DNA of 64,000 bases, from positions 4,879,507-4,943,506 of the forward strand of contig NC_083647.1 of assembly GCF_963576545.1 (NCBI RefSeq), written 5' to 3'. Position 1 is the stretch's first letter. Each line of letters opens with the position of its first letter. Below, piece by piece: positions 46,310-55,410 of this stretch. A program made the translations under genes and the position numbers. Source of the DNA: Limanda limanda. Lineage: Eukaryota; Chordata; Actinopteri; Pleuronectiformes; Pleuronectidae. The notes beneath the pieces were generated by a model. It searched no databases. It was not told where the DNA came from and worked only from the letters and a program-made list of their open reading frames with translations.

Positions 46310-46563
46310 GTTTTACTAGCTGTTGCATGTAAACATCCACTTTCTGAGTTTCATCCGTTCTCATAAATGGTTCAATTGTGACACAGCCGGTAGAAGGATA
46401 CTCTACTCATACGGAAATATTGTCTCCATTCAGTGTCACTGAACTCCATCATGACAACCTGATCCCACCAGTCACAGCTGCGTATCTTCATCCAGTGCGC
46501 CCTGGTTGAGCACTGTGGAAGTGATAGCACGACACCGGCAAAACTGGAGGACGTGTTCAACAT
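46310..46563 (-). pseudogene. Harbinger (HARBI1-like) transposase fragment
   Basis: On the minus strand 46,372-46,563 reads WWDQVVMMEFSDTEWRQYFR then MSRVSFYRLC. This closely matches the start of PIF/Harbinger nucleases (W-VV--EF-D-EW---FRMS---F--LC). After a frame change it continues with IEPFMRTDETQKV. The catalytic DDE domain is absent. It was a nuclease of a Harbinger DNA transposon and is now a dead fragment. Confidence 0.6.
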
Positions 46564-49150
46564 TTGCTGTCACTCTCGACTCCCACTGCTGCCAATAAGG
46601 TGGAAAATCAAACTCCACAATGCAGTGTTGGCTTTTAATAGAGTGGCCTCATTTTCAATAGCCACCAAACAGGAATCAAATTTGCTGGTAGGTGGTGTAA
46701 CCATGGTAATTTTAAACGTCACAGGCGCCTGCGTAAACGGCACACAGTTATACATAACTGGGATACTTGTACATATCTAAAGAGGGATGTGAATTACCAG
46801 ATTATTCAATGTTCTATATATTATATCCACTAATCAATGGTTGTCCATGAGACTTCATGTGGTTAAACCAATTATCTTTACTTTTAAATAAAGACCAAAA
46901 AATACCTATTTTTGCCAACTTGTTTTCTTAGAAAAGTCTATTTTAATTAAATAGAGTGTTGACTAGTAGTGCCACTAATCCCCGTGTAACACTCACAATG
47001 ACAGAAAAACACCAGAGACAGTTAACTGCAGCCAAGTCTAACTGGAGAAACCTAATTTGGTTTTGTGTTATCAGGATTATTATTCTTTTGCTGCCACATG
47101 TTTGCTTTATCACAGCTGTAACTGCTTAACAGCCCAGGAGGAGATGAATACACATAGTATGCTGTTTTTCGGGGTCCTCATATCGATTAGAATGTTATAT
47201 CTCTGGGACCAATGATGATTTCTGGCAATTAGAAGTTTGGAATTGTTCATCCTCCCAAATGTATATACCCTGATGTCTTGATCAGTATCTGTGTCAGTAG
47301 ACCGTAATGCAATCTTGTCAAGTGTGTTACATTATTTCCTCAAGATAACATCTATATTGTGCCTGTTGCCGACATAAGGGTGAAGGCTGTGAGCTCAGTC
47401 TCAGGGCTGCAGTGAATGTAATCAGAGTGAGTTTATTATCGCATTGATTGTTTTGAACACTCAGTGGTGAAGCGAATCCATAGGAAGAGGTAGAGACACA
47501 ATTATGTTTAAGATGTGGGTAATGCACATTTCCATTCTTTCCTGAAAATCAATAAACAACTGGGTGTTACACTTAGACAGTATGACGTAGACTTACCTAT
47601 TAAGGTCTGTGTGTGTGTGCGCTTGTGACATGACCATCATGTGTGACAAATCCACCGGGAAATATAACCCGACTTTGTAGATGCCCTTAGTTCTAAGTAC
47701 TGCTTTTTAGAGACTTTTTACTTGATGTTTAGATTTTAATGATAAGATCCATCCATCCATCCTATAGATGTACCACTCATCCATTGAGGGTCACAGTGGA
47801 AGATGTGGGTAAAGATTACGATCTCAACTGTTAAATAGATAGATGGATCACTTTTCTCATTAACCTATTCAATGATTATTATTTTTCACAGTTGTATTCA
47901 ATTAAAATCTCTTGCATACAGCACAGGTGCACAGAGACACACACACACACCACTCAGACTGCACTCTTTGTGTGCTAAGTGCCTCGCTGATACTAAAACA
48001 GAGTGTGGGAGATCAGAGTCAGAACAGATCAGTGTCTGCTTCATTTTCATTTTTTGTGTTTGTTACTGAAACCTTTGGCCCAAACTGCAATGTGTGTGTG
48101 TGTGTGTATGAGAGACGGAGAGAGATCCAACATCGAGTATTATCAGGAGTTTCTGCAATGCGCCTCCACTGCTGAGAGAGAAGAGAGAGAGAGACAAATA
48201 TAATAGGTCTTTAATTCTTAATTTACACCATTATATTTTTAGTCATTTGCATTCTTGCAAATTAGGTCACAGGCTGGTCCCCACATCAGACACAAACACC
48301 TATTGTACCACCTACATTGGACTCAAGTCAAACAGAACAGAGAGAGCTTAGGAATAAGAGCCAGGAAAGTTCAGTCGCTCGCTCAAAACAAACCCCAGAC
48401 TCAAACACTGCAAGAGCCATTAACCCGCGACGCAACATATGGCAGCTCCATCACTTATTATATAAGCTAGAATGTTTGAGGATTTAAATATCCAGCGTTG
48501 TAAACAAGGGGATTCATATGCCGTCAAGCTGTTGGACTATAACAATGTGCAACAGTTTCACTTATTATTTCTTATTATACAAGACAACAAAAAAAAGTCC
48601 AATATGCATCACATTCCTTCCCATTCAGACATGTTGCTCTTATTGTTATGAGCTCCTGCACCCTGGTGAGAACAGTTGGCCCTAAATAAAATGCCCATAG
48701 TTCAGCTTTGCTCAGAGCTCAGCACGGAGGGTAGGACTTCTATATTGTTTTTATTTTTTCTTCAGAACCCAGTTTCTGAATGCCCTCTAGAAAAGACCAG
48801 ATTCAAAAAATGTTTTAAACATCCTTCTTTGCATTGAAAAAAAAAGTCGGAGCTTATATGCAGATGGACTTAAACAAGAGCGTTTGCAGTTCGAAAGCAA
48901 ATGATCCCTGACAGCTTGAGAGAATTAGTGGCATGTGTGTGTGTGTTGATATTCTCCACAGTGTTGACAGTCAACAGAGGGTTTCCTAAATCAGTCTAAC
49001 GAGATTTTCTCCCATTGGATCGCCCCCCCCCCTGTCTGATTGGAGATGGGGATAATTGTCGCAGCCAAAGAGGAGAGACGACGAGAATACAAATTGCTGC
49101 CCGCAGAGAGAAGGGAGCGGGGAGTGATTGCTATCGCTAAAAGAGAGAAA
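46564..49150. other. Non-coding stretch before the CACTA-like element
   Basis: No supported gene. The frames at 47,872-48,203 overlap each other in three phases over CA- and GA-rich DNA and are not credible. A minus-strand tail of the GGATGGATGG repeat lies at about 47,745-47,805. Confidence 0.5.
47745..47805 (-). repeat. Tail of the GGATGGATGG dispersed repeat
   Basis: The reverse complement reads GACCCTCAATGGATGAGTGG and ends GGATGGATGGAT, matching the tails at 1,060-1,090 and 24,130-24,185. Confidence 0.5.
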
Positions 49151-49154
49151 ATTA

Positions 49155-49340
49155 CACTGTAAAAAGCCCAACTTCAAAAGCATTGGTCTAACTTATTTTT
49201 AAAAGTTGAGTGAGCAAATTTTTTTTTTAAATGTTGGGCAAACCCAAAGTTTCAAGTTTACAAATAAGTAGTGCAGTCAACTGAACATTTTAAGTTGAGG
49301 AAACTTCAAATATTGCTTAGCCAGCTCCGGGATGCAACTA
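49155..49340 (+). repeat. Left terminal and subterminal repeat zone
   Basis: The terminal CACTGTAAAAA is followed by CCAACTTC, AAAGTTGAGTGAG (about 49,200), GTCAACTGAAC (about 49,277) and TAAGTTGAGG (about 49,292). The spacing is irregular and both orientations occur. AGCCAGCTCC with ATGCAAC near 49,320-49,338 has a loose counterpart in the right end (GTTGCAGCTGGTT). Confidence 0.7.
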
Positions 49341-49504
49341 TAAGTTCAGATTGAATGATATGAATGCATTTATATATGGAATATATCTACTTAGATATGT
49401 ATATATAAACACACACACACAAACAAACATATATACATATATACATATGTGAACATATATATTTATGTCTTGTATTATTATTATACACATTTACACACAC
49501 ATAT

Positions 49505-49506
<2 letters not shown>

Positions 49507-49546
<40 letters not shown>
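49507..49546. repeat. (AT)n microsatellite
   Basis: About 40 bp of pure TA repeats inside the left part of the transposon. Confidence 0.9.
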
Positions 49547-49547
<1 letters not shown>

Positions 49548-49689
49548 CATGTTCAGATTTCTTTATTTAGATGTTCAGCCCCGTAACGCCGGGATCACAC
49601 CGACGCAGAAGCCACATTACTAAATGTCCCCCTTTGCCCATCCACTGCAGCCACAAGCAGTGATAAAGATAAAAAGAGAGAGTGGGGGC

Positions 49690-49727
49690 TACGTATTCTC
49701 CACATAGGCTTGAGTGGAGAATACGTA
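49690..49727. repeat. Perfect 14-bp hairpin upstream of the transposon promoter
   Basis: TACGTATTCTCCAC (49,690-49,703), a 10-base loop, and its exact reverse complement (49,714-49,727). Confidence 0.8.
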
Positions 49728-49859
49728 ATTTACCCTCGACAGCCGACATTTAACGGAGCAAACAGCGGAGAAGTTCTTAAACATGGATGACATTAAATTA
49801 ATAATTGAAGTGGAGAAGTGCAGTGAAAAAAAAGACTAATGTTGGGACAATGTTGGTTA

Positions 49860-50000
49860 ATGTTGGAGCAAGCGCTGCACGGCGCTTCAGCGTGGCTTCC
49901 GCGTCCGGAGGGCGACGTCATGACGTAGTCAGTGTCACTGCGCACTCGTGTTTAGAGAAGCCAGCGCTCTCAGGTAGAGTGGGCTTGTCCGGACAAGTTG
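49860..50000 (+). promoter_or_regulatory. CpG-rich putative promoter of the transposon
   Basis: A CpG-dense block (CTGCACGGCGCTTC, TCCGCGTCCGGAGG) with the palindrome-like GACGTCATGACGT at 49,914-49,926, which holds two CRE/ATF half sites. There is no TATA box. It lies just upstream of the repeat-bearing leader with the splice donor at 50,233. Assigned by position and composition only. Confidence 0.5.
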
Positions 50001-50232
50001 GGTGTAGTTGATCAGATGCACGTCCTTCTATCGCAAGTTTCGCCGCCTGTTATCCTCCGACCGGAAGTTTCGCCGCTTGATATCCTCCAACCGCAAGTTT
50101 TCTCGCCTGGTGTCCTCCGACCGCAAGTTTTGCCGCTTGATATCCTCCGACAGCAAGTTTTGTCGCCTGGTGTCCTCCGACCGCATGTCCTACGGCTGCG
50201 TGTCCTCCTCACTTTCTTCCAGCACTAACTAG
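50000..50232 (+). other. Putative shared leader exon ending at donor AG/GTAAGA
   Basis: The segment ends AACTAG/GTAAGACT, a strong donor (GT at 50,233-50,234). The first downstream acceptors with a start codon close behind them are 52,421-52,422 (gene A) and 55,406-55,407 (gene B). The exon start is not visible. A 74-codon frame (50,008-50,232) runs through the repeats and stops right at the donor; it could be translated, but the repeats alone would keep frames open. Maize Spm is known to have a GC-rich, repeat-containing untranslated first exon; the resemblance is an inference. Confidence 0.5.
50032..50211 (+). repeat. 30-bp tandem repeat in the leader (about six units)
   Basis: Units of the form CGCAAGTTT-CGCCGCCTG-TATCCTCCGAC recur exactly every 30 bases from 50,032; five are clear and a sixth (50,182-50,211) is degenerate. 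Units alternate between a TTGATATCC and a CTGGTGTCC version. A 30-base period keeps a 10-residue frame (SSDRKF-RL-). Confidence 0.85.
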
Positions 50233-50321
50233 GTAAGACTCCCGCCGCTGTTTTACTGGTTATTCTGCGACCCGTTGTCTTTCTAATGCAAAGATTCACA
50301 ACGTTTGCAAAACTACATGTG

Positions 50322-50510
50322 TAAGCTATCCATATAATCTACCTGTTAGCTACCCGTGAAAACCACGTGCTGGCTAGCTTTAAGCTACCCGTGAAAGCCA
50401 CATGTTTGCTAACTTTCAGCTACATGTGCAAACCACGTGCTGCCTAACTTTAAGCTACCCGTGAAAGCCACATGTTTGCTAACTTTAAGCTATCTGTAGA
50501 CCAACCCCAC
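50322..50510 (+). repeat. Roughly 38-bp tandem repeat in the leader intron
   Basis: AGCTACCCGTGAAA, CCACATGTTTGCTAACTTT and variants alternate about four to five times. Confidence 0.75.
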
Positions 50511-51040
50511 CCAAACCACCGTGCTACGTTTATAAACTAACAACGTGTTAAGTTGAGTTATCAATAAAATAATGGTAAATTTTGATGATCTTCTCCTTGT
50601 GTATACTGGGGTATGTGTCGTCCGTTGGTGTCTTTTCTGTTTGAATCTTAGCATAACAGTGAATTTAACAATTAAGCTTTCATACAGAGCTCGTTCACGT
50701 GTTATTTATTTCAAAATAACTACTTATTTCATACATTTCCCACAAATATGGGGAAATGTAACTCAAATAGCCCTACATAGTTCTGTGTTTAATTTATTTC
50801 AAAGTACACCTACACTTGCCTCTGTATTTTTCTTCTCTTCATACGAGTTTGGTGTTTTCCTTTGTAACAGGTAAAAATAGCTATAAAAGTCAACAGTTCT
50901 TTATTGTTCTATAACTCATAAATGCAACAAAACAGTTTAGTATCAGTGTTAATTTTGGCAGCTATTTTTGATTTAGTCTTAGTCTTTTGACGAAAATGCA
51001 TATTAGTTTTAGTCTAGTTTTAGTCATTTTTATCCTTCTT

Positions 51041-51155
51041 AGTTTTAGTCGACGAAAACAAATTACATTTTAGTCTAGTTTTAGTCGACGAAAACAAATT
51101 ACATTTTAGTCTAGTTTTAGTCGACGAAAACAAATTACATTTTAGTCTAGTTTTA
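51041..51155 (+). repeat. 36-bp tandem repeat, three units, inside hAT A
   Basis: AGTTTTAGTCGACGAAAACA recurs at 51,041, 51,077 and 51,113, with a partial fourth unit at 51,149. Confidence 0.9.
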
Positions 51156-51296
51156 GTCACATTTAATAGCCACATTAAACTCCTTATCTTCCCTTCTCAG
51201 GTCCAGGGACCCCCTGTGTTGTGTCTACAACTGCGTACTAGTCTAGCTTGCAGTACTTAGGTTGTCCATTAGATGTCCCTCTTATAGGTCTATAGC

Positions 51297-51690
51297 AGGG
51301 GTCGGCAACCTTTACTATCAAAAGAGCCATTTGGCCCCCTCTTCCCCCAAATAAAATTTGTCTGGAGCCGCAAAACATATTTGATAACAAAGCTGATAAA
51401 ATTTTATATAAAGTTATACTATACTAATCTGTAGATTATTGCATTTATGAACAACAATAAAGAAAACTGTTGACATTTTATTTATTTTTACCTGTTACAA
51501 CAAAGGGAAACACCAAATGCTTATGAAGAGGAGAAGAAAATACACAGGCAAGTGTAGACCTACTTTGAAATAAATTAAACGCAGAACTATGTAGGGTTAT
51601 TTGAGTCATCCCCATATTTGTGGGAAATGTATGAAATAAGAAGTACCCTATTTTGAAATAAATAAAAACATATAGCTGCAGCCTATATAT
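51297..51690 (+). mobile_element. Second copy of hAT element B, nested inside hAT A
   Basis: Begins CAGGGGTCGGCAACCTTTAC and follows, in the opposite orientation, the same sequence as 52,348-52,237 plus 50,935-50,698. The similar region ends near 51,690 and no right terminus is found. With the outer copy it forms a long imperfect inverted repeat (about 50,698-50,935 against 51,440-51,690). Confidence 0.7.
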
Positions 51691-52420
51691 TTTAGTTGGC
51701 GAAATGTGAAAACAAAAAGTGCAAGCAGATCAGAGCGGAGGAGGAAACTGAAGCTCGGTAGAAACCAACTGCAGCCTCTGCTCTGATCCAGAAGCTGCAG
51801 CGCTGATCTCAGAGCAGCTGAGACCAGAGAAACTCTGTGTTTTCACTGTTTCCATAGTTAAGAAGCAGCCGGGGAGTCAGTGACCGGCCTGCTTCACATG
51901 AACAAGCTCTGATCTCACTGTCTCTCTGAGCGAGTGCGCGGGGGCGGAGCCTCGGGACCGGTGCGCTGTCTGGCAGCACACGCACACACACACAGACACA
52001 CACACTCGCCGCTCCGGGTACTTCATGACGGCCTGATACGATTATGTTTTTAAAAATTGTTGTGACTTAGTCAACCGCCAACATTTTCGTCTCGTTAACG
52101 AAAATAAAATAGATTTCGTCATAGTTTTTATTTTCAAAGATCCATTTCGTTACGTCTTCGTCTCGTCTTAGTCATGGGAAAAGGGGCGTTAACGAATTTT
52201 TTCGTTATCGTCAACGAAATTAACACTGTTTAGTATAGTATAACTTTATTAGCTTTCTTATCAAATATGTTTCTCAGCTCCAGACAAATTTTATTTGGGC
52301 GAAGAGGGGGCAAAATGGTTCTTTTGATGTAAAGGTTGCCTACCTCTGCCTCAGCCAAATTGAGTTTGTTCATTTGGGTGGTGTTAAACTCATAAACTAA
52401 ATGTGTTTTCTTTGTTTCAC

Positions 52421-52422
52421 AG
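52421..52422 (+). promoter_or_regulatory. Splice acceptor just before the gene A start codon
   Basis: CTTTGTTTCACAG/GATTTGGATG: the AG lies seven bases before the ATG at 52,430. The frame is open a little further upstream but without an ATG, which supports this start. Confidence 0.65.
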
Positions 52423-52429
52423 GATTTGG

Positions 52430-55090
52430 ATGCAGTGTAAGGAGTGCAAGTTCTCGCACCCTAATCAGGATATTCTCCTCAAGCATTACCGACTTTGCCA
52501 CTACCGGGGACGCTTCTGGCCACTGCCGTGCCTGTACACTGACTGCTGCTGCACTTTCAAAACAAGCGGTGGGTTAAAATGCCACCTTTCAAGAGTACAC
52601 ACAAAGTCCAGAAAAACTGAAGTAGAAGTCACCTTTTTTTGTCAATTGTGTGACTTTAAAGACATCTGTGCCCCAAAGAAATACATAGCCCATCTAAAGA
52701 CTCATTTGAGGCAGCATGTGACTGTTTATTGTCCTTTCAAAGACTGTGAATTCACAAGTACTGTGCTTTCAACCTTCAGTAGTCATATAAGCAGGAGGCA
52801 TAAATCCTACAACCTTACTGATTTCCGAGCATCTGTAACATCCTCAACACCTCAACCATCTAATCCATCAGAACAAGAGGAAGAATTTCCACCTGAGATC
52901 AATGTTCAACAGCATCCTTCGGAGGCAGAGAGCCGCTCATACGTAGAACCTGCAGAAAGTTCTACAGTTGAACACAAACTTGCATCCTTATTTCTCTACA
53001 TGCAAACTGTTTTACATATTTCTAAAAGTGCAACTCAGCAAATTATAAGTGGTTTTACTGATGTTGTGTCACTCTCCAAATTTACAGCCAAGCAATCAAT
53101 CAGAGACGTTCTTAAAACCTTTCCAAGTTGTACTGATGAGTCTGTTGCAGAAGAACTAACAGAGCGCATTTCAGACTTAATATACAACACTAACCCTTAT
53201 CTTCTGGCAACATCAGAAAAGGGCGTTCTCTCAACAGAATATCGAAGGATTAAATATTATAAAGAACATTTTAAAGTTATTGATCCTGTTGAGTATCTTT
53301 ACGATAGACAACATCAGAACACTTTTGTGTATGTTTCATTGTTTGAAGTCCTTGAAGTTTTGCTCAACAGACCAGATGTCTTAGAAAAAGTGGTTTTTGA
53401 CGACGACTGCCTACCCGGACAATATAGATCTTTTCGGAATGGGCACTATTACAAACTGAACAAACTTTTAGGTGGCCAGAGAAACTGCATTTCGCTAGGT
53501 CTTTACATAGATGACTTGGAAGTCTGTAATCCACTAGGTACTTCAAGGAAAATACACAAGATAACAGCAGTATACTGGGTGCTCCAAAACTTACCTGCTA
53601 AATTCCGTTCAACTCTTCCATCAATACAACTTGCGCTGCTTGGGAAAAGTGTTGACGTGAAAGAATTTGGGTTTGAAAAATTTTTCACTCCACTTCTCAA
53701 GGATATAGGCCGTATAGAGCAAGAAGGTGTATTTGTCAAATCCCTTAATTCACATGTAAGGGGAACAGTTCTCTGTGTATGTGCTGACAACCTTGGAGCT
53801 CATGGTTTAGCGGGTTTCCAAGAAAGCTTTATAGTGGACAATCTTTGCAGGTTTTGCCTTGTCAACAAAAAGGATATACAGACTAAATCTAGCAGCCACT
53901 TTGAGTTGAGAACTGTTGAGCAACACAACTCTACTGTAGCTGAGTTAATGGAGACTGGCGTTAAAAGTGTTCTTGGTGTCAAAGCTGAATGTGTCCTAAG
54001 TAAACACCTGTCTTACTTTCATCCTATTACTGGATTCCCACCAGATATTCTCCATGACTTATTTGAAGGAATTGTCCCTTTTGAGTTATCTATTTGTCTG
54101 AAAGAACTGATCTCAAGAAGTTACTTTAGTCTTGATATTCTCAACAGCCGCATTAGTAATTTCCCATATAAGGACTCTGACAAAGTAAACAGGCCCCAAA
54201 GAATATCCAAGGCCAGCTTTTCAAAGGCAATAATAGGTGGGAATGGGCATGAGAATTGGACTTTGCTGCGGCTACTGCCCTTAATGATTGGTAATCTTGT
54301 ACCAGAGAATGAAGCCTCTTGGGAGATCTTGATGGACCTGAAAGAGATAGTTGAGTTGATTGCATCAGCATACTTTTCAGATGCCATCTTGGCTTTCCTT
54401 GAAAGGAAGATTACTGACCACAGGGAGTTGTTCAGAGAAACCTTTCCGGACCTGAGATTAAGACCAAAACACCACTTTGTGGAGCACTATCCCCACTTGA
54501 TTCGATGCTTTGGTCCATTAATAGACTTATGGACCATGAGATTTGAGGCCAAGCACAGTTCTTTCAAAAAGATTGTGCATGATGTCCACAACTTCAAAAA
54601 TATTCTCCTCACACTTGCAAACAAGCACCAGCTAACAATGGCCCATTACCTAGATGGTCCAAGCCTCTTTTCACCTCCCTTGTCAGTGCAAAATATTAAA
54701 ACAGTTAGCTCATTTAGCTTGGACATCCCACAGAGGAGTGCAGTAAAAAACAAATACCCGCACCTCTCAGTGTTGTCCCTTGCTTCAGATGTACATTTGC
54801 ATGGAACCCGCTACAGTGAAGGCATGGTTTTGTGTGCAGGGGAATGCAGTGGCTTACCAGAGTTCTTGAAACTTGTTAATATTATTGTTCATTCCCAAAG
54901 TAACACGGTTTCCTTCTTGTGCAGGAAGCTTTCTTCGTGGTATATTCAACATCTAAGGTGTTACGAGGTGTCTGAAAATGCTGACCTAGAAATAGTTGAG
55001 CCAGAAGACCTGAATGATAACACTCCCCTAACGTCTTATGCTGTCGGGGGAAAGATAATCATCTCCCTGAAGAGGTTCCTCCTTCACTGA
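52430..55090 (+). CDS. Transposase with C2H2 zinc fingers (CACTA/EnSpm-like), 886 aa
   Basis: Predicted to recognise the element ends and to cut and paste them in the nucleus. Four C2H2-type zinc fingers occupy residues 1-130: MQCKECKF..., CLYTDCCCTF...CHLSRVH, FCQLCDF...HLKTH and YCPFKDCEF...HISRRH. An acidic, Pro/Ser-rich linker follows. The catalytic core shows YIDDLEVCNPLG (first Asp about 361), CVCADNLGAHG (second Asp about 453), CRFC (473-476, the C(2)C motif between the second Asp and the Glu) and PPDILHDLFEG (His 542, Glu 546). Further on is MRFEAKHSSFKK. This pattern fits CMC-group DDE transposases; assigning each residue to catalysis is an inference. The frame is intact and one exon long. 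The start is the first ATG after an acceptor. Many teleost genomes hold uncharacterised paralogues. Confidence 0.78.
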   Translation: MQCKECKFSHPNQDILLKHYRLCHYRGRFWPLPCLYTDCCCTFKTSGGLKCHLSRVHTKSRKTEVEVTFFCQLCDFKDICAPKKYIAHLKTHLRQHVTVYCPFKDCEFTSTVLSTFSSHISRRHKSYNLTDFRASVTSSTPQPSNPSEQEEEFPPEINVQQHPSEAESRSYVEPAESSTVEHKLASLFLYMQTVLHISKSATQQIISGFTDVVSLSKFTAKQSIRDVLKTFPSCTDESVAEELTERISDLIYNTNPYLLATSEKGVLSTEYRRIKYYKEHFKVIDPVEYLYDRQHQNTFVYVSLFEVLEVLLNRPDVLEKVVFDDDCLPGQYRSFRNGHYYKLNKLLGGQRNCISLGLYIDDLEVCNPLGTSRKIHKITAVYWVLQNLPAKFRSTLPSIQLALLGKSVDVKEFGFEKFFTPLLKDIGRIEQEGVFVKSLNSHVRGTVLCVCADNLGAHGLAGFQESFIVDNLCRFCLVNKKDIQTKSSSHFELRTVEQHNSTVAELMETGVKSVLGVKAECVLSKHLSYFHPITGFPPDILHDLFEGIVPFELSICLKELISRSYFSLDILNSRISNFPYKDSDKVNRPQRISKASFSKAIIGGNGHENWTLLRLLPLMIGNLVPENEASWEILMDLKEIVELIASAYFSDAILAFLERKITDHRELFRETFPDLRLRPKHHFVEHYPHLIRCFGPLIDLWTMRFEAKHSSFKKIVHDVHNFKNILLTLANKHQLTMAHYLDGPSLFSPPLSVQNIKTVSSFSLDIPQRSAVKNKYPHLSVLSLASDVHLHGTRYSEGMVLCAGECSGLPEFLKLVNIIVHSQSNTVSFLCRKLSSWYIQHLRCYEVSENADLEIVEPEDLNDNTPLTSYAVGGKIIISLKRFLLH

Positions 55091-55407
55091 AAGCTAGATT
55101 TTGGGACCAATTGTAGTTGTGTTTGAAATGCTGGTTCAGATGTACAAAGGAAACACTGTGTTCTAAACAGTTATGTGCAAAAACTACCTTATTTGATATT
55201 CTTTATGTGTATTTTGAAATATAAATTGATAAATTATGATATTGGGTTGCCCCAAATGTCAGTTGTTCAAAACAAAAGCAAAGATGTGTATGTATATGGT
55301 CCCGGTGAAGTCACTGGAGACACATTCTAAGGTGTTAAAGACATGCTCAGAACTGTCCTGTGTATTTTGTGACCTTGCTATGGCGTTCTTATACGTTTTT
55401 TTTTCAG
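55091..55407 (+). other. Spacer between genes A and B, ending in a splice acceptor
   Basis: 317 bp without AATAAA or ATTAAA; one TATAAA variant lies at about 55,221. It ends CGTTTTTTTTTCAG (AG at 55,406-55,407), and the ATG of gene B follows four bases later. I see no clear promoter. Lack of a normal poly(A) signal for gene A and a ready acceptor for gene B argue that both are spliced from one pre-mRNA. Confidence 0.55.
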
Positions 55408-55410
55408 ATC

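Larger units (their letters stand above)
50944..52228. mobile_element. hAT element A, 1,285 bp, 8-bp TSD TTTAGTAT
   Basis: Starts CAGTGTTAATTTTG and ends CGAAATTAACACTG, a terminal inverted repeat with CAG...CTG ends. TTTAGTAT abuts both sides (50,936-50,943 and 52,229-52,236), the 8-bp duplication of hAT elements. No transposase frame is present, so it is non-autonomous. The ends are full of GTCGACGAAAAC and AACGAAAAT strings. It sits in the leader intron of the CACTA-like element. Confidence 0.9.
50670..52348 (-). mobile_element. hAT-like element B, interrupted by hAT element A
   Basis: The right terminus at 52,348 reads, on the minus strand, CAGAGGTAGGCAACCTTTAC, a close match to the CAGGGGTCGGCAACC start of the second copy at 51,297. 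The element continues leftward from 52,237 into 50,935-50,670 once the insertion 50,944-52,228 and one TSD copy are removed; both flanks match the second copy in order. The far end near 50,670 is not resolved, so this may be a fragment. Confidence 0.65.

Noticed and set aside
47872..48203. Three overlapping plus-strand frames of 65-87 codons
   Set aside because: They overlap in different phases over CA- and GA-rich repeats and share no motif with known proteins.
49998..50228. Overlapping open frames in three phases through the leader repeats
   Set aside because: A 30-base repeat without stops keeps every frame open. Only the frame ending at the splice donor is mentioned, and only as a possibility.
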